In this document: positions 9,008-18,146 of the stretch, piece by piece
Layout: the number at the start of each line of letters is the position of its first letter
How positions within the stretch are numbered: position 1 is the first letter of the stretch
DNA from: Roseiarcus sp963835215
Lineage (GTDB): Bacteria > Pseudomonadota > Alphaproteobacteria > Rhizobiales > Beijerinckiaceae
Direction: 5' to 3'
Assembly (NCBI GenBank): GCA_963835215.1
Contig: CAWIES010000001.1
Span: forward strand, 310,001-374,000
DNA length: 64,000 nucleotides
Translations under genes and position numbers: made by a program
The notes under the pieces: generated by a model
Databases searched by the model: none
The model's input: only the letters and a program-made list of their open reading frames with translations
What the model was told of the DNA's origin: nothing

Positions 9008-9394
9008 GTGACTCTGACCATCATTCCAGTCCGTTGGGCGCCTTATCTGCAGTCGCTTCTGCGCATCCTGACCGGCCTGCTGTTTCTTGAACACGGGACG
9101 GGCAAGCTGCTCGGCTTCCCGACTCTGCCGGGTATTGAGGCGATGCCGCACGGGCTGCTGCTCGTTACGGGAATGCTGGAGCTGGTCGGCGGCGCGCTGA
9201 TCGTCGTTGGCTTCCTCACCCGCCCCGTCGCCTTCATTCTGGCGGGCTTCATGGCGGTGGCCTACTTCATGGCGCATTTCCCGACGAGCTTTTTCCCGGT
9301 GCTCAATCAGGGTGAGCCGGCGGTTCTCTTCTGCTTCGCCTTCCTCTATCTCGCCGCCGCCGGTCCCGGCCCGCTGGCGATCGACAAGGCCTGA
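9008..9394 (+). CDS. DoxX family membrane protein
   Basis: A 128-residue protein with four hydrophobic helices, including LLRILTGLLFLEHGTGKLLGF, the GMLELVGGALIVVGF helix 2 motif, and VAFILAGFMAVAYFMAHFP. These are typical of DoxX/DoxD-like proteins, inner-membrane proteins linked to redox or thiosulfate/quinone metabolism. The start is GTG, preceded by AAGGGAAAACGACC. It follows the nitroreductase on the same strand and probably shares its transcript, making a small LysR-controlled redox unit. Confidence 0.87.
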   Translation: MTLTIIPVRWAPYLQSLLRILTGLLFLEHGTGKLLGFPTLPGIEAMPHGLLLVTGMLELVGGALIVVGFLTRPVAFILAGFMAVAYFMAHFPTSFFPVLNQGEPAVLFCFAFLYLAAAGPGPLAIDKA

Positions 9395-9399
9395 AGCGC

Positions 9400-10505
9400 C
9401 TAGCGCGCCGCCGATAGGCGCCCGCCGGCCATCGGCCGCGGGACGCCGGTGGTGCTGGGCAGCGAGAGCGCCAAGCCCTGGCGCGAGCGCAGCGCCAGAT
9501 AGGCGAAGCACTGCGCCTCGACGACGTCGCCGTCGAAGCCGATCGCCTCGATCGGCTCGACCGGCGTCTGCAGTCGGGTCGACAGCGCCCGCATCAGCGT
9601 CGCGTTTCGCCGTCCCCCGCCGCACACCAGCCAGCGACGCGGCGCGCCGCCGAATTGACGCGCCGCCGCGGCGGTCGAACTCGATCGTGAAGGCGGCGAG
9701 CGTCGCCGCGCCGTCGGCGTCGCCGAGCGCTGCAACCGCGCCGAGCGCCGCGTGAAAATGATTGCGGTCGAGCGATTTGGGCGGCGGCCGTTTGAAATAG
9801 TCGTTGTCCATCAGCGCGGCGACGATGCCAGCATCGACGCGCCCTGACGCCGCCAGGCGGCCGTCCTCATCGTGGGAGAGGCCGCGCCGCCTGGCGACGA
9901 AATCATCGATCAGCGCATTGGCCGGGCCAGTGTCGAAGGCGATGATCTCACCGGTCTCGCCGAGATAGGTGACGTTGCCGACCCCGCCCCAATTGAGCAC
10001 GGTCAGCGGCTTGGCGATCGGCGCGCACATCGCCGCGTGATAGAGGGGGACGAGCGGCGCGCCTTCGCCCCCCGCTGCGACGTCGGCCGAGCGGAAATCG
10101 CTGACGACATCGACGCCAAGCGCGGCGGCGGCGCGCGCGCCATCGCCGAGCTGGCGAGTGAAGCGCTCGCGCGGCCGATGCAACACGGTCTGCCCGTGCA
10201 GCCCGACCAAGGCGACGCTACGCCTGTCGATGGAGAACTGGCGAAGGAAGGCTTCGATCGCGCCGACATGGGCGTCGGTGACGGCGACCTCAAGCTCTTT
10301 TAGCGGCCCGCGCGCGCGCCTCCGGATCGGCGATGAGAGCGCGCAACGTAGCGGCGAGTTCGGTGGGGTAGGGATAGGTCGCGCCCGGTCCAGGCTCGAC
10401 GCGCTCGCGTCCGTCCGAGCGCAATAATGCGACATCGATGCCGTCCATCGACGTGCCGCTGATCGCGCCGATCGCCAGCGAGAGTTCCGCTTCCGGCGCG
10501 CTCAA
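9400..10505 (-). CDS. anmK: Anhydro-N-acetylmuramic acid kinase (two frameshifts)
   Basis: AnmK phosphorylates and hydrates 1,6-anhydro-MurNAc to MurNAc-6-phosphate during peptidoglycan recycling. The protein is split over three frames. The N-terminal part has IGAISGTSMDGIDVALLRSDG. The middle has VGLHGQTVLHRP, NWGGVGNVTYLGE and FDTGPANALIDDFV. The last part has LVCGGGRRNATLMRAL and ends GGRLSAAR. The two breaks, near 10305 and 9665, are each explained by one inserted C on the coding strand (for example GCGGGG read as GCGCGGG), and the span is two bases over a codon multiple. The likely start is a TTG at 10505 that overlaps the stop of the upstream FAH gene. The gene is probably intact in reality. 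Confidence 0.82.
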
Positions 10506-11200
10506 ACGCTCGGTCCGACGACAACGGTCAGCGCGCCGACGCCCTCGATCGCGCCTTCGAGCCGATCGCCGGGCGAGACCGGCCCAACGCCGGCCGGCGT
10601 GCCGGTAAAGATCAAGTCGCCGGGGCCGAGGTGATAGAACAGCGAGAGATGCGCGATGAGTTCGGCGACAGACCACACCATCGCATCGATGTCGCCCGAC
10701 TGGCGCACCACGCCGTTCTGACGCAATTCGATCTTGGCGTGCGTCGGATGGCCAATGCGCTGAGCCGGCACGATGGAAGAGACCGGCGCGCTCGCTTCGA
10801 CGTCCTTGCCCAAGGTCCACGGTCGCTGTTTGACGCGCTCGGCGAGTTGCAGGTCGCGGCGCGTCATGTCCAACCCGCAAGCGTAACCGAACACGGCGGA
10901 CAGGGCGTCGTCTTGCGCGATCTTGAACGCCGGCGCGCCGAGCGCGACGACCAGCTCGAATTCGAAATGATAGTTGGTCGTGCCGGGCGGGTAGGGGATG
11001 GTCGCCCCGGACTCTCTCAGCGCCGTCGGGCTCTTTGAGAAATAGAACGGCTTCTCGCGGTCGATCGCCTGTCCGGTTTCGCGCGCGTGGTCTTCGTAAT
11101 TGCGCCCGACGCAGAAAATTCGCCTGACCGGATAGCGACGATCGTCGCCGTCGATCATGAGGGAAGCCGGAGGCGGGGGATCGAACAGAAATTGGCTCAT
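10502..11200 (-). CDS. Fumarylacetoacetate hydrolase family protein
   Basis: A 232-residue single-domain FAH-fold enzyme. Members cleave or decarboxylate acylpyruvates and related diketo acids using a divalent metal. Visible motifs are IFCVGRNYEDHARETG, the metal-ligand stretch FEFELVVALG, FGYACGLDMTRRDLQ and LIFTGTPAGVGPVSPGD. The start is the ATG at 11200 (MSQFLFDPPPP), eight bases after the stop of the adenosyltransferase gene, and its stop overlaps the anmK start. It therefore sits in a tight minus-strand run. The exact substrate cannot be inferred. Confidence 0.9.
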   Translation of the reverse strand: MSQFLFDPPPPASLMIDGDDRRYPVRRIFCVGRNYEDHARETGQAIDREKPFYFSKSPTALRESGATIPYPPGTTNYHFEFELVVALGAPAFKIAQDDALSAVFGYACGLDMTRRDLQLAERVKQRPWTLGKDVEASAPVSSIVPAQRIGHPTHAKIELRQNGVVRQSGDIDAMVWSVAELIAHLSLFYHLGPGDLIFTGTPAGVGPVSPGDRLEGAIEGVGALTVVVGPSV

Positions 11201-11207
11201 CGCGACA

Positions 11208-11808
11208 TCACGCCTCGCTCTGGCTGGCGCCGGGAACCCACAGCACGTCGGCGCGTCCGCGATCGTTGGCGTAGCGCGCGGCGACGAACAGATAGTCCGA
11301 CAGCCGATTGATGTAGGCGAGCGCCGTCTCCCCGACCGGCTCGCCCTCGATCGCGGCGAGCGCCGTCGATGCGCCGCTCGGCCCGCCGGCAAACGGTGCG
11401 CGCCTGATGCAAGGCGGCAGCCGCCGCCGTCCCGCCAGGCAACACGAAAGAGCGCAGCGGGTTGAGCTCGGCGTTGAGCGCGTCGATGTCGCGCTCGAGC
11501 CGCTCGACCTGGCTCGGCGCGATGCGCAGGCGCGCGTCCGGTTTTCCCGGCGCCGGCGGCGCGCAGAGATCGGCGCCGAGATCGAAGAGATCGTTCTGAG
11601 CCCGCGCCAGCGTCTCTTCGATTGGGGCAAGCGCCGGCTCGCCGCTCGTGCGGATCGCGAGGCGCGCGAGGCCGATGACGCAATTGGCCTCGTCGACTTC
11701 GCCGAAAGCCTCGACCCGCGCGTCGTGCTTGGCGCGGCGCGAACCATCGCCAAGGCCGGTCGTGCCGTCATCGCCGGTGCGTGTGTAGATGCGGTTGAGC
11801 CGGACCAT
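11208..11808 (-). CDS. Cob(I)yrinic acid a,c-diamide adenosyltransferase, PduO type (one frameshift)
   Basis: PduO-type ATP:corrinoid adenosyltransferase, making adenosylcobalamin from cob(I)alamin and ATP. The N-terminal ATP-binding motif is textbook: RIYTRTGDDGTTGLGDGSR. It is followed by VEAFGEVDEANCVIGLAR, and later by LRSFVLPGGTAAAAALHQARTVCRRAER. The C-terminal helix (YINRLSDYLFVAARYAN ... VLWVPG) lies in another frame. Restoring GAGCGGGCATCG from the observed GAGCGGCGCATCG (about 11370), an inserted C, rejoins them. The restored length of about 200 residues is normal. Confidence 0.87.
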
Positions 11809-11820
11809 CGCCGCGCGCCC

Positions 11821-12015
11821 TCAGTGGTGCATGCGGGTGAGCAGCACGACGACGACAATCGCGATCGCGACCACTTGCAGCCCGACCCGCCAGCGCATCA
11901 GCCGCTGCGAACGGTCGCCCGCGCCCAGGCGCGACAGATTGACGAACCCGAGCAGCAGGGCGGCGAAGACGGCGAGAACGGCGATCGCCACGAGGGCGCT
12001 GGGCAGGGAAGGCAT
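11821..12015 (-). CDS. Twin-transmembrane (HIG1-like) small protein
   Basis: A 64-residue protein with two hydrophobic helices (about residues 5-25 and 44-60) separated by a basic loop LSRLGAGDRSQRLMRWRVGLQ. The loop pattern resembles HIG1-domain small membrane proteins, which in alphaproteobacteria often sit immediately before a PduO-type adenosyltransferase, as here (12-base gap). Some members associate with cytochrome oxidase; that role is not shown here. Confidence 0.72.
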   Translation of the reverse strand: MPSLPSALVAIAVLAVFAALLLGFVNLSRLGAGDRSQRLMRWRVGLQVVAIAIVVVVLLTRMHH

Positions 12016-12078
12016 GACGGCTCCGACAGGCGAACAGCCTTTATAGGCCGCGCCGGGTTCGCGGCAAATCGCCGCGCC

Positions 12079-14761
12079 TCACTCGCGCCGCAGCAGGCGT
12101 TCGAGGTAGTCGCGCTCTTCGCCGGGGCGGTTGGGATCGGCGAGACGCCGGCGCAACTCTTCGAGCACGCGCCGCGCGCGCTCGGCGACGTCGGGGCCGC
12201 CGTTCAGTCCGCCGCCGAAGGGCGCGCCGCGATCGCCAGTGTCGCGCCCGAGCGGATCGCGCCCGAGCTGGTCGCCGCCGCCTTCTCCCTGACCTTGACC
12301 CGGCCGTCGGCTGACCGCCGAATAGCCGCGACCGCTTTGGCCGCCGCCGGCGCCGCCCTGGGCCTGTTGCTGGAGGCCCTGCGCGCCTTGCTTGAGCGCC
12401 TCCAGAGCGCGCCCTTGCGCCTCGACGGCGCGGCCCTTGCCGGTACGGCCCAGTTCGTCGATCCCGTCGCCGTCGCCATTGCCACTGCCTTGACTCTTGC
12501 CCTGCGCATCGCCGTCCTTGCCCTGCGTATCGCCTTGGCCTGGCCGTCGCCCTGGCCCTGATCGCCCTTCAGATCGCCTTCCGCCTCCGACATATCGCCC
12601 TCGGCGTCGTCGAAGCCCTTCTCGCCCTTCATGCCGAGCGATTTTAATTGCTTCTGCAATTCGGCGAGACGGTCGGCGAGCGCGTGTTGGCGGTCTTCAA
12701 GCGAAGGCTTGCCGGCGTCGTCCTGGTCGTTCGGGTCGTTGCGGCCGAGTTGCTCGCGCTGGTCGCGGCGGAACGTGTCGTCGCGCAGCGCCTGCTGGTC
12801 GCGCAGCAGCTTTTGCAGCTCGCCGAGCTGATTGCGCAACTCGCGGTTGGCCGCGTCTTCCTGAGGGTTTTGAGCACCCTGCATATTTTCGATCATGTTC
12901 TGCAACTGGTCGAGCATCGCCTCGGCGTCCTGACGCGCGCCGTTGCGCGCGAGTGTCCTCCATGTGGTCGAGCATCGACTCGAGATCCTGCTGCGGCACG
13001 GCGTCCTGGGCGTCGGCGTCGGACGGCGGGTTCTGCTGGGCGAGATCGCGCATGTAGCGCTCGGCGGCGTCGCGCAGTTCCTGCGTCAGCTTGCGCACTT
13101 CCTCGTCGCTGGCGCCGCGTTGCAGCGCTTCGCGCAGCTTCTGCTCGGCGGCGCGCAGATCGCGCTGCGCCTGGGTCGCGTCGCCGTCTTCGAGGTGCAG
13201 CGCCATCGACCACATGAGATCGGCGACCGCCAGCAAATCGGCGTCGTTACGCGCGCTCGTTATGCGTGCATCGACCGCGCGCAGCCCGAGATAGACGCTG
13301 GCGGGGATCTCGAACAGATCGGGGGCGATCATCAGCGCTTCGATCGATTTGGCGACGCGCGGGGGTTCGTGATCGGGATCGAGGATCAGCGCGCGCCGCT
13401 GTTCGACGAGCGCTCGGGCGAGCGGATTGCGGAACTGGCGCTGCGGCAACACGATCAACTGCGACGGGGTGACGCCGGTGTGGCCGGAAACGCCAGTCGC
13501 CCTGAGCGTCATGACGACTTGCGCGCCGGCCCAGGGATGTTCGGAGAGATCGCCCGTGGTCGTCGCTTCGCCGGTTCCGCCCGGCGCGTTCGGCAGTTGC
13601 AGCGTCAGTTTGGGCGGGGGGACCAATGTGCGCGGCGGCGCCTCGCGGCCGAACGGCTTGAGGAACTCGGCCTCGGCGCCGGCGATTCCGTAGCGGTCGG
13701 CGAGCGAATAGCGCAGCGTCAGCGAGCCGCTGAGATTGGCGCGCGGCGGCTCGAGCAGCGTGATGGTCGGCGTGCCGGCGGGGACCGACTGGATCGTGAA
13801 ACGCCCGAGCGCCACGCCATCGCGCCAGACCGAGAAGGCGCCGTCGCCGCGAATGGTCCAGCGTTTCTCGACCGGCCCGGTGGGCGTGGCGGTCGGCGGG
13901 GCGTCGGCGTTCGCCTCCGCCTTCATTCCCGGCTTGCCGCTTGTCGGCGCGGCGGGCTTGACGACGGAATCGGCCGCTGGCTTTTCGGCGACGACCGGTG
14001 CGAGGGCGCCTTCGATGCGGGTCTCGACGGCGCCGGCCTCGGCGCGCACCACCAGCACCGAATCTTCCGGCGCGACGATGGCCTGCGCCGCCTCGCTCGG
14101 CGCCGGGAGCGCGATGAGGATCGGCGGCTTGTCGGCGTAAGCAGGCGGGTCGATCCAGGCGTCAAGCCGCGTGGCGGCCGCCGCGCTGGCGCCGCCGCGC
14201 CAATCGAACGCGCTCGCCAGTCGCCCGTAACGCTCGGGCCCTGCGATCAGCGCTGCGCAGATCGCCGCCAGCAGCGCGGCGAATCGCAACGCGCTCGGGT
14301 CGCGCCGCGCCATGCCCGGCGAGGGGGCGGCGGGACGGAAATGCTCGACCAGCCGCGAAAGGCGCAGACGGTGCAGCGCCCACAGCGCCGCGGAGGTGGG
14401 GTCGTCATCGGCGCCCGCTCGCCGGTCGGCGAGGGAAGCTGCGGGGCGATGGGGCGCGCCCGAATCGCCGTCGAGGCGGGCGAGGGTCTCCTCGCGGGTC
14501 GGACGGCGCAGCCGCGCCAGCGGCGCCAGCGCAAAGCCGAGGGCGAGCGGCGAACAAGAGCACGCCGCCGATTCGCGCGAGGCGCGGCAGGGCCTCCCAC
14601 AGGCCGAACCAGGAGACGGCGAGAAACAGGGCGGCCAGCGTCGCGGCCCAGGCGAGCGGCGGCCACAGGCGCTCAAAGACGATCACCGCCTCGGCCCGGC
14701 GGGTCAGCGCCGTCAGCCTCGCGTCGCTGCGCTCTGGGTCTTCGGCTTGCTTCAGGTCCAA
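12079..14761 (-). pseudogene. TIGR02302/DUF4175 membrane protein (three or more frameshifts)
   Basis: A large envelope protein found widely in Hyphomicrobiales; function unknown. Restored length is about 890 residues. The N-terminal part has two or three membrane helices (FERLWPPLAWAATLAALFLA...; SALRFAALLAAICAALIAG). The long periplasmic middle holds DAWIDPPAYADKPP, which marks the family, and beta-rich segments. The C-terminal third is charged, Gln-rich and coiled (MLDQLQNMIENMQGAQNPQ; LRDQQALRDDTFRRDQREQLG), and the end reads ERARRVLEELRRRLADPNRP ... RLLRRE. Frame changes are needed near 14565, 12950 and 12535. The N-terminal start is uncertain; TTG at 14761 is my best choice. It lies directly downstream of lysA, as is common in the order. 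Confidence 0.8.
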
Positions 14762-14812
14762 GAAGCGCCTCCGCGCCGGCCGACCATTCGCCCAGCGACT
14801 CTCAGCCTAACC

Positions 14813-16092
14813 TCATCGCAACCACGGCGGAAGTTTGTCGAGGCCGATCAACTCGGCGTAGGTCGGGCGCGGCCGCACCACTGCATAATCCGTCGCCCCT
14901 GACCAGGACTTCGGGAACCAGCAGCCGCGAATTGTAGGTGCCCGCCTGCACCGCGCCATAGGCGCCCGCCGACATCACCGCCAGCCGATCGCCCGGCTTG
15001 GGCTCGGGCAATTCGCGATCGAGCGCGAGATAATCGCCGCTTTCGCAGACCGGCCCGACGACGTCGGCGCGCAGCCGCTGTGCGTCGGGCGTCGGCGCGG
15101 CGACCGGCAGAATTTCGTGATGCGCGTCGTAGAGCGTCGGGCGGATGAGGTCGTTCATCGCGGCGTCGACGATGACGAAGTTCTTGTCCTCGCCGCGCTT
15201 GACGTAGATCACCGCTGGTCGACCAGCACGCCGGCGTTGCCGACGATCAGCCGGCCCGGCTCGAAGAACAGCGTCGCAGTCGAGATCGCGCGTGCGGCGG
15301 GCGACGATCTCGGCGTAGCGCTCGGGGTGCGGCGGCGGATCGTTGTCGAAGCGATAGGGGATGCCGAGGCCGCCGCCGAGATCGACGATGGTCGATCGCG
15401 TGGCCGTCGGCGCGCAGCTGCCCGCACGAAATCGGCGAGCAGCGCGAAGGCGTCGTCGAACGGCTGCAAGTCGGTGATCTGCGAGCCGATGTGCATGTCG
15501 ACGCCGGTCGACCGTCGACGCCCGGCAGCGCGCGGGCGCGGGCGTAGACCTCGCGCGCGCGCGAGATCGGGACGCCGAACTTGTTCTCCGACTTGCCGGT
15601 GGAGATCTTGGCGTGGGTGCGCGCGTCGACGTCCGGGTTGACGCGGATGGCGATCGGCGCGCGCTGGCCGCGCGACGCTGCGACCTCGGACAGGGCCTCG
15701 AGCTCGGGCTCGGATTCGACGTTGAAGCAGCGGATGCCTTCGTCGAGCCCGAGCGCCATTTCGGCGCGCGTCTTGCCGACGCCGGAGAAGATGATCTTGT
15801 CGGCCGGGACGCCGGCGGCGCGCGCGCGGCGCAACTCGCCCTCGGAGACGACGTCCATGCCGGCGCCCAGCCGCGCCAGCGTCGTCAGCACCGCCTGATT
15901 GGAATTGGCCTTCATCGCGTAGCAGACCAGCGCCGGCCGGTCGGCGAAAGCCGCGCGGAAGACGCGAAAATGGCGCTCGATCGTCGGCGCTGGAATAGCA
16001 ATAGAACGGCGTGCCGACCTCGTCGCGCGATGTCGCGCCAGATCGACGTCTTCGGCGTGCAGGGCGCCGTCGCGATAGGCGAAATGGTGCAT
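14813..16092 (-). pseudogene. lysA: Diaminopimelate decarboxylase, multiple frameshifts
   Basis: LysA removes CO2 from meso-diaminopimelate to give lysine, using pyridoxal phosphate. The start is MHHFAYRDGALHAEDVDL. The PLP-lysine motif is clear in VCYAMKANSNQAVLTTLARLGAGMDVVSEGEL. Further matches are IIFSGVGKTRAEMALGL, IRVNPDVDARTHAKISTGKSENKFG, VDMHIGSQITDLQPF, FFEPGRLIVGNAGVLV, the diaminopimelate-site stretch VGPVCESGDYLALDREL, and the end RPRPTYAELIGLDKLPPWLR. Five or more frame changes are needed (about 16020, 15995, 15500, 15400, 15275, 15210, 14890). Lysine and DAP metabolism should be indispensable, so these are most likely sequence errors. An LptM-like lipoprotein gene precedes it. 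Confidence 0.88.
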
Positions 16093-16097
16093 GGCGC

Positions 16098-16334
16098 TTA
16101 CAGGAGCGGATCGAGCACGAACGGCGTCTTGGGCGGCGTGATCGGCGTCGCTTTGGGACGTCCGAGCTGAGCGGTCGGATCGGCGGCGGCCGTTGGCGTG
16201 GGAGTCGGCGCCGCCCCGCTGGGCGGCTCAAGCGGCCCGCGGCGCCCACAGCCGGCGGCGAGCAGCGCCATAGCGAAAACCAGCGCCAGCGCGCCGGCGC
16301 GCCCAAAAGACGAATTGCGAGGGAAAACAGTCAC
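16098..16334 (-). CDS. LptM-like small lipoprotein (lysA-associated)
   Basis: A 78-residue lipoprotein precursor. The start is a GTG at 16334 preceded by a GGAG sequence. A hydrophobic signal (GALALVFAMALLAAG) leads to the lipobox LLAAGC and then GRRGPLEPPSG, the CGxKGPLxxP-type opening of LptM/YifL lipoproteins. The rest is a Pro/Thr/Ala-rich linker ending FVLDPLL. This type of gene lies immediately before lysA in many proteobacteria. In E. coli LptM assists LptD maturation in lipopolysaccharide export, and the same role is plausible here. The gap to lysA is five bases. Confidence 0.75.
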   Translation of the reverse strand: MTVFPRNSSFGRAGALALVFAMALLAAGCGRRGPLEPPSGAAPTPTPTAAADPTAQLGRPKATPITPPKTPFVLDPLL

Positions 16335-16415
16335 AGAAAGGCTCCGGCGAACGCGGCGCACTATAGCCGAAACCCCGGCCGACGCGAGGGGGAAGACGAC
16401 GGGTTTGAGTGAATG

Positions 16416-16434
16416 CGCCGCCGCTTGCGGCGGG
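16416..16434 (-). terminator. GC-rich hairpin downstream of the Mrr-like gene
   Basis: CGCCGCCGC-TT-GCGGCGGG forms a strong short hairpin about 45 bases after the endonuclease stop. No T-tract follows on the minus strand, so it may be a rho-assisted or processing structure and not a classical terminator. Confidence 0.3.
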
Positions 16435-16476
16435 TTCACGCGCCGCTTGGCGCCGCTCGCCGCGACGCCGCCCCCG

Positions 16477-17761
16477 TCAGCGCGCGTTGGCCAGAAGGAA
16501 TTTGGCTTCCTTGAGATCGATTCTCGCTTTGACGCCCATTTTCTCAAGCAGGAATAGAAGGTTGTCGCCATCGACAAGCGTCAGCGGCTTGCCTTGCGCG
16601 AATTTTCGCGCGTCTGGCCCAAAGCGCGACGTGGTGACGAGGATTCCCTTCGACGCCCCTTCGTTGACGACGGCGCCATACAGGTCCCTTACCGCGCCGA
16701 CATCGACGGTGTTCGTGTATCGCTTTGCCTGGATTATTATTTTTCCGCCCCTTATCGGGTCGGGATTGAACACGATGGCGTCGACGCCGCCATCGCGACT
16801 GGCCTGAGTGACGCGCACTTCGCCCGCTTCCGAAGCGAATTCCGATTCGAAGACCTGCCGGACGAGCTGCTCAAAGTCCCGCCAATTCATCGCGGCGATG
16901 TTCGCTCCCGCATCGACATTCGACGCGACGTCGCGCGAGGCGATGAATCGTCTGCCCGCCGCCTGCCGCGGTTCGAGCGGCGCCAAAGGGGCGCGTCCGA
17001 TGCGTTTTGACGCGGCGGCCCCGGTCAGAAGTCTTGAGCCACTCGCGCGGATCGACCCGCGCCAGTTCGATGAGTTCGGCAACCCATGCCTCGTCGCCCG
17101 CGATTGCGACTCGTGCGCGATCGCCGCTCGACAGACGCTGGCGCCATTGCGCGGCGAGATGTTGCGAGCGACGGGTTTCCCATGCCCTCATGGCGTTGGC
17201 GTATTCTTCCTTGTGGGCTGCATTGTCGGCGTTGATTTTCGCCGCTTGCTCTGCCCACGCTCTGTGGTCGCTTTCGTATGCTTCGTCAGCGGCTTCGATT
17301 GCTTCTTTCCTTCGCCGCTTTGAAAAGAACTCGAGCACGCCAAGCCGGGCTTGGTAGCTCGGCGCGCATTTGCTGGGCGGCGGTGGAACGGGCGCAGCGT
17401 CGGGTTCGACGGGTCTGCGCTCGGTGAATTTCGAATGGCCCTCGGCCCTCTCCCGGTCGATGCGGCTGTCGGCGTTCCAGCCATCGAGCAGAAGGGCGGA
17501 AAGGGACGCCAATGCCGCGACGGCGGCGTCGGCCTGTTCGTCGGCTTGACGCTTCGACAGCTCGGGGATCGGCGGGTCGTTCCGACGGGCCTGACGGCGG
17601 CGTTCGACGTCGCAGCGCCGCTCCCATTCGGCGTCCCATTGCGCGCCGAGGGCGGCGGCTCTTTCCTCGACCAGACGTCGCCCCGGCCCGCGCACCACCT
17701 GGTACTTATTCAGACCGGTGTGCCGAACCTCCTGCGCCCACGTGGTCGAATTGCCGGACAT
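16477..17761 (-). CDS. Mrr-type restriction endonuclease-like protein (one frameshift)
   Basis: A protein of about 428 residues once one frame change near 17025 is repaired. The N-terminal 230 residues are charged and helical with coiled-coil character (RLVEERAAALGAQWDAEWERRC; DNAAHKEEYANAMRAWETRRSQH). The C-terminal 130 residues are a PD-(D/E)XK nuclease domain of the Mrr type: MNWRDFEQLVRQVFESEFA opening helix, then SRDGGVDAIVFNP and KIIIQAKRYTN, giving the catalytic D...QxK set, then TSRFGPDARKFA. No methylase or helicase is adjacent, so it resembles the solitary Mrr enzymes that cut modified DNA. It may be defensive or a housekeeping nuclease. It lies between lptM-lysA and the SRP RNA. 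Confidence 0.78.
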
Positions 17762-17986
17762 TTCAATCCCCCTCGGCGCAGAACTTCACACGCCGCAACC
17801 GTTGGTTGTCAAGCGCGCCCGTTCCAGTCTGGGGCTCGCGCGAAGGCGCGGCGCGCTTCTGTAACGGAGGGTCATGTTTGGCGCGCTGGAAGACGGCGTT
17901 CCGAGAAAGCTTCGCGGCGCGCCCGACGCCAATTGTGTGAGGGTCCATCCGCCCTTGCGCCGGCTTGCCGCATGGGCCAAATAAGC

Positions 17987-18086
17987 GCCGGGAGGTTGGC
18001 GAAGGACGTACCGCTCGCCAACCGGGTCAGGTCCGGAAGGAAGCAGCCCTAACGAGCCAGGGCGGGTCTTTGTCCAACCTCCTACC
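17987..18086 (+). ncRNA. ffs: Signal recognition particle RNA, small bacterial (4.5S) type
   Basis: The highly conserved apical domain is present: GGTCAGGTCCGGAAGGAAGCAGCC at about 18025-18048, including the GGAAGCAGCC asymmetric loop that binds Ffh. The outer arms pair: GGGAGGTTGG at the 5' side with CCAACCTCCTACC at the 3' side. Together these make a hairpin of about 100 bases. The RNA works with Ffh to target nascent membrane proteins to FtsY. Placement just before dnaX is common in alphaproteobacteria. The ends are estimated from pairing. Confidence 0.93.
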
Positions 18087-18146
18087 GCCCTTATGCCGCG
18101 CCCGAGCTGGCGCGGCGCGGGGCTTTGGCATCCGAGCCCTTGGCGA

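Noticed and set aside
8261..10435. 724-aa minus frame as one fused gene
   Set aside because: Only its upstream part matches AnmK; beyond the frame break it runs antisense through DoxX and nitroreductase.
12943..14937. 664-aa plus-strand frame over the TIGR02302 gene
   Set aside because: Arg-rich antisense frame without any recognisable domain.
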